Below, in pieces: positions 15,478 to 25,225 of a stretch of DNA of 64,000 nucleotides (position 1 is the stretch's first letter; each line of letters begins with the position of its first letter). The notes under the pieces are model-generated. The model was given only the letters and a program-made list of their open reading frames with translations. It was not told the origin of the DNA and did not search any database. A program made the position numbers and the translations under genes. Source of the DNA: Nocardia acididurans (lineage in GTDB: Bacteria; Actinomycetota; Actinomycetes; Mycobacteriales; Mycobacteriaceae); the NCBI RefSeq assembly GCF_016741815.1, contig NZ_JAERRJ010000001.1, forward strand, positions 744,001 to 808,000, in the 5' to 3' direction.

Positions 15478-17211
15478 ATGTTGATCAGACTGCTGCGCAC
15501 CTTCCTGGCTCCCTACCGAGCCCAGCTGGCCGGAGTTCTCGTGCTACAGCTGGTCTCCGTCATCGCCATGCTCTACCTGCCGAGCCTCAACGCCGACATC
15601 ATCGACAACGGCGTCACCAAGGGCGATATCGGCTACATCTGGACGGCCGGCCTCTGGATGCTGCTGGTGACGGTCGTGCAGATCGTCGCCCAGGGCGCGT
15701 CGGTGTACCTGGGCGCGCAGGCCGCCATGAGCGCGGGCCGCGATATGCGCGCGGCCCTGCTGCACCGGGTGGGCACCTTCTCCGATCGTGAGGTGGGCCT
15801 GTTCGGCGCGCCGTCGCTGATCACCCGCAGCACCAACGACATCAACCAGGTGCAGCTGCTCATGGTCATGAGCGCCACCATCCTGGTTATGGCCCCGATC
15901 ATGTGCATCGGCGGCATCATCATGGCGGTCCGCGAGAACTTCGGACTGTCCTGGGTGCTGCTGGTGGCCGTGCCCGCGCTGGCCCTCACCATGACCCTGA
16001 TCATCAGCCGCATGGTGCCCGGCTTCCGCCGCATGCAGACCCGCATCGACGCGGTGAATCGTGTTCTGCGCGAACAGATCACCGGTATCCGCGTGGTCCG
16101 CGCGTTCGTTCGCGAGCGGCAGGAGACCTGGCGTTTCGGCGTCGCCAACAAGGAGCTGACCGAGGCGTCGCTGTATGTGGGCCGCTACATGGCGCTCATG
16201 TTCCCCGCGGTCATGCTGATCTCGAATGTCACCACGGTGGCCGTGATCTGGTTCGGCGGCCACGCCATCGACCGCGGTGAGATGCAGATCGGCGCGCTGA
16301 CCGCGCTGCTGTCCTACATCATGCAGATCCTGATGGCCGTCATGATGGCCTCCTTCCTGGCCATGATGGCCCCGCGTGCCGCGGTCTCGGCCGAGCGCAT
16401 CGGCGCGGTGCTGGACACCGAATCCTCGGTGCGGCCGCCGCGGCTGCCGCAGCCGCTGCAGGGCGATCCCGGCGTGGTCGATTTCCAGTTCGCGGAATTC
16501 AAGTTCCCGGGCGCGGAAAAGCCTGTGCTGCGCGGAATCCGGTTCCGCGCGGAACCCGGCACCACCACCGCGATCGTGGGTGCGACCGGTGCGGGCAAGA
16601 CCACTCTGATCAACCTGATCCCGCGCCTCATCGACGTCACCGACGGCTCGATCACCGTGGGCGGCACCGATGTTCGCCACATCGACCTGGAACTGCTGCG
16701 TGACCTGATCGGCCTGGTGCCGCAGAAGGCGTACCTGTTCTCCGGCACGGTGGCCTCGAACCTGCGCTACGGCAAGCCGGACGCCACCGACGAGGAACTC
16801 TGGCACGCGCTGGAGATCGCCCAGGCCGCGGATTTCGTGCGGGATATGCCGCAGGGCTTGGAAACCCCTGTCGCACAAGGCGGTACAACGGTTTCCGGCG
16901 GTCAGCGCCAGCGTCTGGCCATCGCCCGCGCGCTGGTGCGCAAGCCGCGCATCTACCTGTTCGACGACTGCTTCTCCGCTCTGGACGTCGCCACCGACGC
17001 CCGGGTGCGGGACGCGCTCCGCCCCGAGATCCGCGACGCCGCGGTGATCACTGTGGCACAACGTATTTCGACCGTCCGCGACGCGGATCAGATCATCGTG
17101 CTGGAGGACGGTGCGATCGTCGGCCTGGGTACGCACGACCAGCTCGTGCGCGACTGCTCGGAATACCGGGAGATCGTCGAGTCGCAGCTCAGCGCGGAGG
17201 AGGTTCGATGA
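15478..17211 (+). CDS. ABC exporter half-transporter A
   Basis: A 577-residue fused permease-ATPase. Six membrane helices (residues 1 to about 310) precede an ATPase with Walker A GATGAGKTT, signature VSGGQRQRLAIARAL and Walker B IYLFDDCFSALD. In the last the usual Asp-Glu pair is Asp-Asp (FDDCFSALD), a change seen in one partner of heterodimeric exporters with one degenerate site. Its stop overlaps the ATG of the second half-transporter. Orthologous pairs in mycobacteria (Rv1273c/Rv1272c type) are annotated as drug or lipid exporters. Substrate unknown. Confidence 0.92.
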   Translation: MLIRLLRTFLAPYRAQLAGVLVLQLVSVIAMLYLPSLNADIIDNGVTKGDIGYIWTAGLWMLLVTVVQIVAQGASVYLGAQAAMSAGRDMRAALLHRVGTFSDREVGLFGAPSLITRSTNDINQVQLLMVMSATILVMAPIMCIGGIIMAVRENFGLSWVLLVAVPALALTMTLIISRMVPGFRRMQTRIDAVNRVLREQITGIRVVRAFVRERQETWRFGVANKELTEASLYVGRYMALMFPAVMLISNVTTVAVIWFGGHAIDRGEMQIGALTALLSYIMQILMAVMMASFLAMMAPRAAVSAERIGAVLDTESSVRPPRLPQPLQGDPGVVDFQFAEFKFPGAEKPVLRGIRFRAEPGTTTAIVGATGAGKTTLINLIPRLIDVTDGSITVGGTDVRHIDLELLRDLIGLVPQKAYLFSGTVASNLRYGKPDATDEELWHALEIAQAADFVRDMPQGLETPVAQGGTTVSGGQRQRLAIARALVRKPRIYLFDDCFSALDVATDARVRDALRPEIRDAAVITVAQRISTVRDADQIIVLEDGAIVGLGTHDQLVRDCSEYREIVESQLSAEEVR

Positions 17212-19196
17212 GGCCCGGGGCAGCGAATCCCGGCGCACCGGATACGAAGGCCAAGTCCTTCGGCCCGTCGCTGAAACGCCTGCTACGCCGACTGGCGCCC
17301 GAGAAGGCTTATCTCTCGGTCATTTTCGTGCTCGCCGTGGTCTCGGTGGTGCTGAACACGCTGGGCCCGCAGGTGCTGGGCAAGGCCACCAACATCATCT
17401 TCGACGGTGTGGTCGGCAAGCAGCTCGGCCAGGATCTGCCGCCGGGCGTCCCGCCGCCCAGCAAGGAGGAGGTGGTCGAGGCCGCGCGGCAGTCCGGCAA
17501 CGACACCTTCGCCGACATGCTGGCCTCGATGCACGTGATTCCCGGTGTGGGCGTCGACTTCTCGGCTGTGGGCCGGGTGCTGGCCATGGTGCTGGCGCTC
17601 TACATCGGTGCGTCGGTGTTCGGCTGGCTGGAGGCCTACCTGCTGAACTCGGTCATCCAGCGCACGGTCAAACGCCTGCGCGCCGAGATCGAGGACAAGA
17701 TCCACCGCCTGCCGCTGAGCTACTTCGATTCGCAGGCGCGCGGCGACGTGCTCTCCCGCGTCACCAACGACGTCGACAATGTGGCGCAGTCGCTGTCGCA
17801 GACCATGAGCCAGCTGCTCATCTCGGTGCTGACGGTGATCGGCACCCTGGCCATGATGTTCTGGATCTCCTGGCTGCTGGCCCTGATCGCCCTGCTCACG
17901 GTGCCGCTGTCGATCATCGTGACCGTGCAGATCGCGAAACGCTCCAAACCGCATTTCGTGGATCAGTGGAAGTACACCGGCGCGGTCAACGCCCAGGTGG
18001 AGGAGGCTTTCACCGGCCACGAGGTGGTGACCGCCTTCGGTCGCGTGCGCGAGGTCGGCGAGAAGTTCGACGAGACCAACGAGAAGCTGTACCAGGCGTC
18101 GTTCAAGTCGCAGTTCATCTCCGGCCTGATCATGCCCGCCATCATGTTCCTCGGGAACCTGAACTACGTGCTCATCGCCGTGGTCGGCGGTCTGCGCGTG
18201 GCCAGCGGTCAGCTGTCGCTGGGTGAGGTGCAGGCGTTCATCCAGTACTCGCGCGGTTTCACCCAGCCGCTCACGCAGATCGGCTCGATGGTCAACCTGC
18301 TGCAGTCGGGTGTGGCCTCGGCCGAGCGCATCTTCGAGATCCTCGACGCCGACGAGCAGATCCCGGATCCGGAGGTGGAGGACGACCGCCCGCTCAGCCG
18401 CGGCCGCGTCGCCTTCGAGGACGTGTCCTTCCGCTACGAGCCCGAGACCCCGGTCATCGAGAAGCTGTCGCTGGTGGCCGAACCCGGGCACGTGGTCGCC
18501 ATCGTCGGCCCGACGGGCGCGGGCAAGACCACACTGGTCAACCTGCTCATGCGCTTCTACGAGGTGGACGACGGCGCGATCACCATCGACGGCGTGAACA
18601 TCACCCGCATCACCCGCGACCATCTGCGCTCGCGCATGGGCATGGTGCTGCAGGACACCTGGCTGTTCGGCGGCACCATCCGCGAGAACATCGCCTACGG
18701 CAATACGAACGCCACCGAGGAGGACATCCTCGAGGCCGCTCGCGCCGCCTACGTGGACCGTTTCGTGCACGCCCTGCCGCACGGCTACGACACCGTCATC
18801 GACGAGGAGGGTTCGGGCGTCAGCACGGGTGAGAAGCAGCTCATCACCATCGCCCGCGCGTTCCTGGCCAAGCCGTCCATCCTGATCCTGGACGAGGCCA
18901 CCAGTTCGGTCGACACCCGCACCGAACTCCTGGTGCAGCACGCCATGGCAGCCCTGCGCCGCGACCGCACGAGTTTCGTGATCGCGCACCGTCTTTCGAC
19001 GATACGCGACGCCGACACCATCGTGGTCATGGAGAAGGGCAAGATCGTCGAGCAGGGCACCCACGACCAACTGCTCCTCGCCAAGGGCGCGTACTACAAC
19101 CTCTACAACGCCCAGTTCGCCGCCGCCATCACCGACGGCGAAGGCGAGAACATAGACGACCCGGAGCCCGACGCGGTGTCCCTGGGCAAGGGATAG
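17208..19196 (+). CDS. ABC exporter half-transporter B
   Basis: A 662-residue fused permease-ATPase that starts within the stop of its partner. It has a longer N-terminus with a periplasmic insertion between helices 1 and 2 (residues about 60-120, PGVPPPSKEEVVEAAR). The ATPase has GPTGAGKTT, a variant signature VSTGEKQLITIARAF and a complete LILDEATSSVD. With the first protein, whose Walker B lacks the catalytic Glu, it forms the asymmetric heterodimer known for this class. The catalytically complete Walker B is in this subunit. Confidence 0.92.
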   Translation: MRPGAANPGAPDTKAKSFGPSLKRLLRRLAPEKAYLSVIFVLAVVSVVLNTLGPQVLGKATNIIFDGVVGKQLGQDLPPGVPPPSKEEVVEAARQSGNDTFADMLASMHVIPGVGVDFSAVGRVLAMVLALYIGASVFGWLEAYLLNSVIQRTVKRLRAEIEDKIHRLPLSYFDSQARGDVLSRVTNDVDNVAQSLSQTMSQLLISVLTVIGTLAMMFWISWLLALIALLTVPLSIIVTVQIAKRSKPHFVDQWKYTGAVNAQVEEAFTGHEVVTAFGRVREVGEKFDETNEKLYQASFKSQFISGLIMPAIMFLGNLNYVLIAVVGGLRVASGQLSLGEVQAFIQYSRGFTQPLTQIGSMVNLLQSGVASAERIFEILDADEQIPDPEVEDDRPLSRGRVAFEDVSFRYEPETPVIEKLSLVAEPGHVVAIVGPTGAGKTTLVNLLMRFYEVDDGAITIDGVNITRITRDHLRSRMGMVLQDTWLFGGTIRENIAYGNTNATEEDILEAARAAYVDRFVHALPHGYDTVIDEEGSGVSTGEKQLITIARAFLAKPSILILDEATSSVDTRTELLVQHAMAALRRDRTSFVIAHRLSTIRDADTIVVMEKGKIVEQGTHDQLLLAKGAYYNLYNAQFAAAITDGEGENIDDPEPDAVSLGKG

Positions 19197-19225
19197 CCCC
19201 TCACAGCGGCAGGCACACGGGCTGA

Positions 19226-20488
<1,263 letters not shown>

Positions 20489-20501
20489 TTTCGAGCTGCT
20501 G

Positions 20502-20526
20502 GTTGGGGGACGTGAAGTCCCCCAAC
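20502..20526. terminator. Bidirectional terminator
   Basis: A perfect 10-bp stem (GTTGGGGGAC and complement) with loop GTGAA, followed by AGTTT, between the convergent tgt and transporter genes. Confidence 0.75.
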
Positions 20527-20530
20527 AGTT

Positions 20531-21313
20531 TCAGCTCCGTAGCGCTTCCACTTCCACTGGCGCATAACTGGGTTCGTTCTTCTTCAGGAAGGCGATCACC
20601 CGGTAGGTGATGGGCAGTACCAATACCTCGGCGAGGGTTTTCCAGACGAAGCCCACGATGAGGTAGTTGAAGAACGTCCCCCACGAGTTGATGCCGATGG
20701 CGGTGGCCGCGATGGCGCAGAAGATCAGCGTGTCACCGAACTCGCCGACCACCGTGGAGCCGAGCAGTCGCGCCCACAGGTGCTTCTCCTTGGTCCTCTC
20801 CTTGATGGCGACCAGCGTGGCCGAGTTCAGCATCTCGCCGACGAAGTATCCGCAGAGTCCGGCCAGCACCAGCTGGGGTGTGGTGCCCAGGACGTTGTCG
20901 AAGGCCGCGTCGCGCGCCGGATCCAGTCCGCCGGGCAGGTGCCTGGCGATCCAGAAGCAGCCCAGCATGAGGACCAGCACGCCGAACCCGAAGTAGATGG
21001 CTCGTCGCGCGGCCTTGAACCCGTACACCTCGCTGAGCACGTCGCCGATGATGTAGGCGAGCGGGAACAGGAAGAACGCGCCGTCGAGGGTGAGGGGCAG
21101 GATCTCGACGGGGCCCAGTTTCACGGGGTTCTCGGCGAAGGAGCCGAAGAATTGAATGCCTTTGGTGGCGCAGATGTTCGAAATGATCAGAACTGCCGTG
21201 AACAGTGTCACGACCGGTGTGTAAAAGCCCCCCGCCGCCTTCGCGAATGCCGCGTGTTCGGTGGCGGGGCGTCCAGTGCCGGCGGTCTCCGCCGGAGATA
21301 GTGCATCACTCAC
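20531..21313 (-). CDS. Queuosine-precursor transporter (YhhQ/DUF165 type)
   Basis: A 260-residue membrane protein with six or seven helices. Family marks: LIISNICATKGI in the first helix, PLAYIIGDVLSEVYGFKAAR, and GEFGDTLIFCAIAATAI with FVWKTLAEVLVLPITY near the end. YhhQ-type proteins import queuine or preQ precursors. The position next to tgt supports that role here: the cell would import the base and insert it into tRNA. The extended N-terminus (about 30 residues, Ala/Thr-rich) is not part of the family core. Confidence 0.9.
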   Translation of the reverse strand: MSDALSPAETAGTGRPATEHAAFAKAAGGFYTPVVTLFTAVLIISNICATKGIQFFGSFAENPVKLGPVEILPLTLDGAFFLFPLAYIIGDVLSEVYGFKAARRAIYFGFGVLVLMLGCFWIARHLPGGLDPARDAAFDNVLGTTPQLVLAGLCGYFVGEMLNSATLVAIKERTKEKHLWARLLGSTVVGEFGDTLIFCAIAATAIGINSWGTFFNYLIVGFVWKTLAEVLVLPITYRVIAFLKKNEPSYAPVEVEALRS

Positions 21314-21362
21314 GAAGTGAACAGGATACCGGTACCCCTGTCCGGTGGAATAGGCTGGGCAA

Positions 21363-22046
21363 ATGACGAATCCCGGTGATTCCGACGAGTGGTGGAAGCA
21401 GTACAGCGGTGAAGGCGTGTCGCCGGATTCGCCAGCCTCCGGTTCGCAGCCCCAGCAGGCCGCGCCGCCACCCGCCGGCTATTCCTCAGGCCCGAATCTT
21501 CAGAAGCCGCAGTCGAATCCGCCGTCACAGCCGCAGCAGCCGTATGGCCAGCAGTCGGGTCCGTACGGGCAGCAGTCCGATCCGTTCGCGCAGCAGCCGT
21601 ACGGGCAGCAGTCCTCGCCGTCGAATCCGGCGGCCTATCCGCCGCCCGCGCCCGCTCCGGCGCCGGGGTACGGGTATTCGTCGGGTGGTTACCAGCAGCC
21701 GGGTTCGGGCGGGTATCCGCAGCAGCCCGCGTCGGGTTATCCGGGTATGCCCGGTTACCAGCCCTACGGCTATCCGCAGCAGGGGACGGGTACCAACGGT
21801 CTGGCGATCGCGGCGCTGGTGACGTCGCTGATCGGTCTGCTCTCGGTGTTCTTCTGCGCGTTCATCCCGATCATCCCGGTGGTGGGTCTGATTCTGGGTG
21901 TGATCGGGTTCAACCAGGTGAAGACGTCCGGGCAGGACGGCAAGGGGATGGCGCTGGCCGGGATCTGGGTCGGCGTGGCGGGCATCGTGATCTCGATCGG
22001 TTTCTGGGTGCTGATCGCGATCGGTGTGGCGTCGTCGAGCTACTAG
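21363..22046 (+). CDS. DUF4190 membrane protein with Pro/Gln-rich N-terminus
   Basis: A 227-residue protein. Residues 1 to about 145 are low-complexity (repeats like [19 protein letters not shown]); the C-terminus has two membrane helices (LAIAALVTSLIGLLSVFFCA and GIVISIGFWVLIAIGVA) joined by GVIGFNQVKTSGQDGKGMAL, the DUF4190 pattern. Such proteins sit in the membrane with a disordered cytoplasmic tail; function unknown. A similar tail occurs on the convergent RDD protein. Confidence 0.85.
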   Translation: MTNPGDSDEWWKQYSGEGVSPDSPASGSQPQQAAPPPAGYSSGPNLQKPQSNPPSQPQQPYGQQSGPYGQQSDPFAQQPYGQQSSPSNPAAYPPPAPAPAPGYGYSSGGYQQPGSGGYPQQPASGYPGMPGYQPYGYPQQGTGTNGLAIAALVTSLIGLLSVFFCAFIPIIPVVGLILGVIGFNQVKTSGQDGKGMALAGIWVGVAGIVISIGFWVLIAIGVASSSY

Positions 22047-22075
22047 CGGGCACGGCCACCATCGCGGGCACGAAA

Positions 22076-22113
22076 AAAGCGGGTGCGCATCCGGAAGGAT
22101 GCGCACCCGCTTT
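22076..22113. terminator. Bidirectional terminator
   Basis: A perfect 17-bp stem (AAAGCGGGTGCGCATCC) around GGAA, flanked by an A-run on the left and TTTCTC on the right, between the convergent DUF4190 and RDD genes. Confidence 0.9.
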
Positions 22114-22126
22114 CTCGTCGGTGTAA

Positions 22127-22927
22127 TCAGCCCTTGACGACCTGGGTGCCGCCGGCCAGCTTGTCGTGCCAGCCCTGCTTGTTCGGGTCCTGCTCGATGG
22201 TGACGGCGATGTAGATCGCCAGACCGATGGTCACCAGGGAGCCGACGCACGGGATGATGCTCGCCAGCAGCCACGCGTTACGCATGAACGAGGTCTTGGG
22301 ATCGGGGTTGCCGCCGCCGGGCGCGACGACGCGCAGGCCGAGCAGCTTCTTGCCGAGGGTCGCGCCCTGCGACGAGTCGAGCAGCACGAAGTAGCCGATC
22401 CACAGGCCGAATCCGAGCAGCGAGGTGATGAAGGTCGCGACGAGCCCGGAGCCGATCGCCGCCGTGATGGCGAAGTTGATGATGCCGATGACGACACCGG
22501 CGATGATGCCGTCGATGACGCGGGCGCCGAGGCGGATCCACACATCGGCGGGCATGCCGCCACCGAATCCCGGTGCGCCGTAACCCTGCTGGCCGTAGGG
22601 CTGGTACGGCTGCTGGCCGTACTGCTGCTGCGGCTGCTGCCCGTACTGCGGGGGCTGGCCGTACGGATCCTGCTGCGGCTGACCGTAACCCGGCTGCTGA
22701 CCGTAGCCCGGCTGCTGCGGCTGCTGCTGCGGGTAGCCCGGCTGCTGCTGGCCGTAGGGGTCGGACTGCTGGCCGTACGGCTGCTGACCGTAGGGCTGCT
22801 GCGGCTGCTGCTGACCGTAGGGGTCGGACTGCTGCCCGTAGGGCTGCTGACCGTAGGGCTGGTTCGGCGGGTACGGCTGGCCGCCGCCCTGCGGATACTG
22901 GTTGGGGTCGTACCCACCGCTTGTCAT
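22127..22927 (-). CDS. RDD-family membrane protein with PYGQQ repeats
   Basis: A 266-residue protein. The first 120 residues are repeats of [14 protein letters not shown]; the rest is an RDD domain: [19 protein letters not shown] (with the family Arg and Asp), three membrane helices, and [18 protein letters not shown]. The ATG at 22927 is clear. The function of RDD proteins is mostly unknown; some are sodium/proton antiporters. The tail resembles that of the DUF4190 protein encoded opposite, which suggests they may occupy the same membrane assemblies. Confidence 0.88.
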   Translation of the reverse strand: MTSGGYDPNQYPQGGGQPYPPNQPYGQQPYGQQSDPYGQQQPQQPYGQQPYGQQSDPYGQQQPGYPQQQPQQPGYGQQPGYGQPQQDPYGQPPQYGQQPQQQYGQQPYQPYGQQGYGAPGFGGGMPADVWIRLGARVIDGIIAGVVIGIINFAITAAIGSGLVATFITSLLGFGLWIGYFVLLDSSQGATLGKKLLGLRVVAPGGGNPDPKTSFMRNAWLLASIIPCVGSLVTIGLAIYIAVTIEQDPNKQGWHDKLAGGTQVVKG

Positions 22928-22988
22928 TGTTTGCCGTCCTCGTTCGAGTTCGTTCGGTGTCTCGGGTCGAGTGCGTACGTTACGGATA

Positions 22989-23978
22989 TCACCTGGTCTG
23001 CGACAACCCGTCGGGATCGAGTGTCCACGGTTCGCGTGGCAGGTTTTCCGGGTGGAAGTGCCCTGTCAACTGTGCCGGGTCGGTGACCTCCGGAAGTCCG
23101 AGTGACGTCGTCAGCAGGCCGAGCACGTATTCGGGCGTTTCGCCCAGTGCCAACCGGTCCCGCAGGGTGACCGCGCCGTCGCGTTTCGCCAGGCGCTGCC
23201 CTGAAGTATTGAGCACCAGTGGCACATGTGCGTACTGCGGCACGGGCAGGCCGAGCAGGGTGGCCAGGTACGCCTGCCGGGGTGTGGAGGAGAGCAGGTC
23301 GTCGCCGCGCACCACCTGGTCGACGCCCTGGTCGGCGTCATCGACCACGACGGCGAGGTTGTAGGCGGGTGTGCCGTCCCCGCGCCGCAGCACCAGGTCG
23401 TCGACCGCGCCGCGATAGCGTCCGTGCAGTTCGTCGGTGATCTCGAAATCGGTGACCGCGGCGCGCAATCGCAGCGCGGCGGGTCGTCCCGCGGCGCGGC
23501 GCTGTGCCCGTTCGGCGTCGGTGAGGTCGCGGCAGGTGCCCGGGTAGGCGCCCATGGGTCCGTGTGGCGCGGTGGCGGCCTGCTGGATTTCTTTTCGCGT
23601 GCAGAAGCATTCGTAGGTGAGGCCCGCCGTGGTGAGCCGGTCGGTGGCCTGCTCGTAGTGGGGTAGGCGCTCGGATTGCTTCACCACCGGCGGATCCCAG
23701 TCGAGTCCGATGGCCGCGAGGTCGTCCAATTGTCGTTCGGCCGCACCGGCTTTCACCCGGTCGAGGTCTTCGATGCGCATGAGGAAGCCGCGGCCGGTGC
23801 TGCGGGCGAACAGCCAGGCGAGCAGGGCGGTGCGCAGATTGCCCAGGTGGAAGTCCCCCGACGGGCTGGGCGCGAATCGGCCGTAACCGGTCGGCGGGGT
23901 GGCCGGGACCGGATGCTGCGGATGCGAGGCGTCGGTGGGCACGTCCGCCCATGCTAGGCGGGGCGCGGACGTTCGCAT
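22989..23978 (-). CDS. gluQ: Glutamyl-Q tRNA(Asp) synthetase
   Basis: A protein of about 329 residues related to the catalytic half of glutamyl-tRNA synthetase but lacking the anticodon-binding domain. It attaches glutamate to queuosine in tRNA-Asp. Seen: [20 protein letters not shown] (HIGH motif as HLGN), MRIEDLDR, the zinc site YECFC...YPGTC, and LAKRD as the KMSKS equivalent. Start is uncertain: I took the ATG at 23978; an ATG at 24020 or a GTG downstream is possible. It needs queuosine as substrate, which tgt and the transporter 2 kb away would supply. Confidence 0.92.
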   Translation of the reverse strand: MRTSAPRLAWADVPTDASHPQHPVPATPPTGYGRFAPSPSGDFHLGNLRTALLAWLFARSTGRGFLMRIEDLDRVKAGAAERQLDDLAAIGLDWDPPVVKQSERLPHYEQATDRLTTAGLTYECFCTRKEIQQAATAPHGPMGAYPGTCRDLTDAERAQRRAAGRPAALRLRAAVTDFEITDELHGRYRGAVDDLVLRRGDGTPAYNLAVVVDDADQGVDQVVRGDDLLSSTPRQAYLATLLGLPVPQYAHVPLVLNTSGQRLAKRDGAVTLRDRLALGETPEYVLGLLTTSLGLPEVTDPAQLTGHFHPENLPREPWTLDPDGLSQTR

Positions 23979-24054
23979 ACTTCGCACCGCCGCTGGTCTT
24001 TTGCAATATTGCGGGTGCACACACGGGGTGTGGGTCGACAGTGAATATGCGAAT

Positions 24055-24558
24055 TCAGTGAATGCGCAGGCTGGGGCAAAGTTCGGCCGCCGAGATCGGC
24101 TTTTCCGCGTCCAGAGCGGCCAGGAGCCGGTCCGCGTTGGCGATCAATCCGGCGGCGTCGATGTCGTAGGGGACCGGGTCGGTGGCCGCGAGCCGGTGCT
24201 TCGCACGCTCCAGCAGGGTGCGCGCGCCCTTGGGGTTGCCACGTTGAATGTGGGTGAGTCCAACGGCATATTGCGCGAGACCTTGCCACAGCATCCTTTC
24301 GGCGAACGGGCCGTTCTTCCACGCGGCCTCCAGGACTTCGTGCGCGTTGAAGGCCAATCCGTCGTCGAGCAGACGTTGGGCGTAGTCGAGGGTTTCGGCG
24401 GGTGGTAGATCCAGATCGTCCGGGATGCGCGGGATGCCCGCGCTCCCGAATGGGAGGGGTCGCCCAAACCGGTCACGGGGTCGGGCATTCCGGGCGCGCC
24501 CGTCCTCGTCGCGATCCCGCTCGCTGTCGTCCTGCGCATGCTCGGCCATGACCACCAT
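24055..24558 (-). CDS. DUF309 protein
   Basis: A 167-residue protein. A charged N-terminal tail (about 45 residues) precedes a helical domain with the DUF309 signature FNAHEVLEAAWKNGPFAERM and WQGLAQYAVGLTHIQRGNPK. Function unknown; the domain is widespread, with His and Glu residues that could bind metal. It is on the same strand as gluQ but lies behind it by 76 bases. ATG at 24558 or 24549. Confidence 0.88.
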   Translation of the reverse strand: MVVMAEHAQDDSERDRDEDGRARNARPRDRFGRPLPFGSAGIPRIPDDLDLPPAETLDYAQRLLDDGLAFNAHEVLEAAWKNGPFAERMLWQGLAQYAVGLTHIQRGNPKGARTLLERAKHRLAATDPVPYDIDAAGLIANADRLLAALDAEKPISAAELCPSLRIH

Positions 24559-24944
24559 GATCCCGGACGCCGCGCACGGGCGGTCACCGCGGAGTTTGCC
24601 GAGGGATCCGCTATCGCACCGGCAACAAAATTGCGAGTAACGATAATTCGCGACTTTCGAACTTGGGCTATTTTTCTGCTATTTAGTAGCTGGCTAACCT
24701 TGCCGATTATTTGCTGATTGAAAACGAAAGAATGCGATCTCCTATTGGAGAACCCTGCTAGTGTTTAGCGCGGGAAGGGCCATCGGGGGTGCATTCCCAT
24801 CGTGAAGTGCAGAGAGTGGGTCGCACGGCGGGTTTGCGTGCAGCCCCGGGCGTACCGAAGGATCCGCGGATCCGCGGAATCTCAGCGAAAACAAGATCGA
24901 TGCCAGCAAGATCTCGTGCTTGACGCAGCGAAGGAGCTAGTACC
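24559..24944. other. AT-rich intergenic stretch
   Basis: About 385 bases without a convincing gene. Bases 24630-24760 are distinctly AT-richer than the surroundings (AACGATAATTCGCG, GGGCTATTTTTCTGCTATTTAGTAG). It includes an inverted repeat TCTCCTATTGGAGA near 24739-24752 and a duplicated GGATCCGC near 24860. It likely holds the divergent promoters for the DUF309 and DUF397 genes; boxes cannot be assigned. Confidence 0.5.
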
Positions 24945-25154
24945 GTGAAGGTGGATTTGGCAGGCGCCGAATGGCGCAAGAGCAAACACAGTGGCCCCAA
25001 TGGCAACTGCGTGGAGGTCGCGTTTCTGAAGGACGGAAACGTGGCGGTTCGCGACAGCAAGGAACACGGCCGCGGCCCGATTCTGGCGTTCACCCCCGGT
25101 GAGTGGGACGCCTTCGTCGCGGGCGTTTCCGATGGGGAATTCAAGCGGGCCTGA
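24945..25154 (+). CDS. DUF397 protein without an adjacent XRE partner
   Basis: A 69-residue protein with the complete DUF397 pattern: AEWRKSKHSGPNGNCVEVAF, VAVRDSKEHGRGPILAFTPG and EWDAFVAGV. These actinobacterial proteins usually follow an XRE regulator and are thought to modulate it, with some acting as toxin/antitoxin-like partners. Here no XRE gene is adjacent; the nearest with a fitting architecture is at 6629-7816. GTG at 24945 has GAAGGAG upstream. A strong terminator follows. Confidence 0.92.
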   Translation: MKVDLAGAEWRKSKHSGPNGNCVEVAFLKDGNVAVRDSKEHGRGPILAFTPGEWDAFVAGVSDGEFKRA

Positions 25155-25174
25155 GGCCGGCTACCCGGAGAAAG

Positions 25175-25203
25175 AAGCCCCGAGCCACTTGGGCTCGGGG
25201 CTT
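25175..25203. terminator. Bidirectional terminator
   Basis: A 12-bp stem (AAGCCCCGAGCC and complement) with loop ACTTG followed by TTCGC, between the convergent DUF397 and qcrB genes. Confidence 0.88.
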
Positions 25204-25225
25204 TTCGCTGTGCGGAACCTCGGGG

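Noticed and set aside
15544..19070. Open frames of 564 and 595 codons on the minus strand opposite the ABC exporter pair
   Set aside because: His/Asp/Gly-rich shadows of the ABC genes; no motifs or ribosome sites, and the plus-strand frames have complete ABC motifs.
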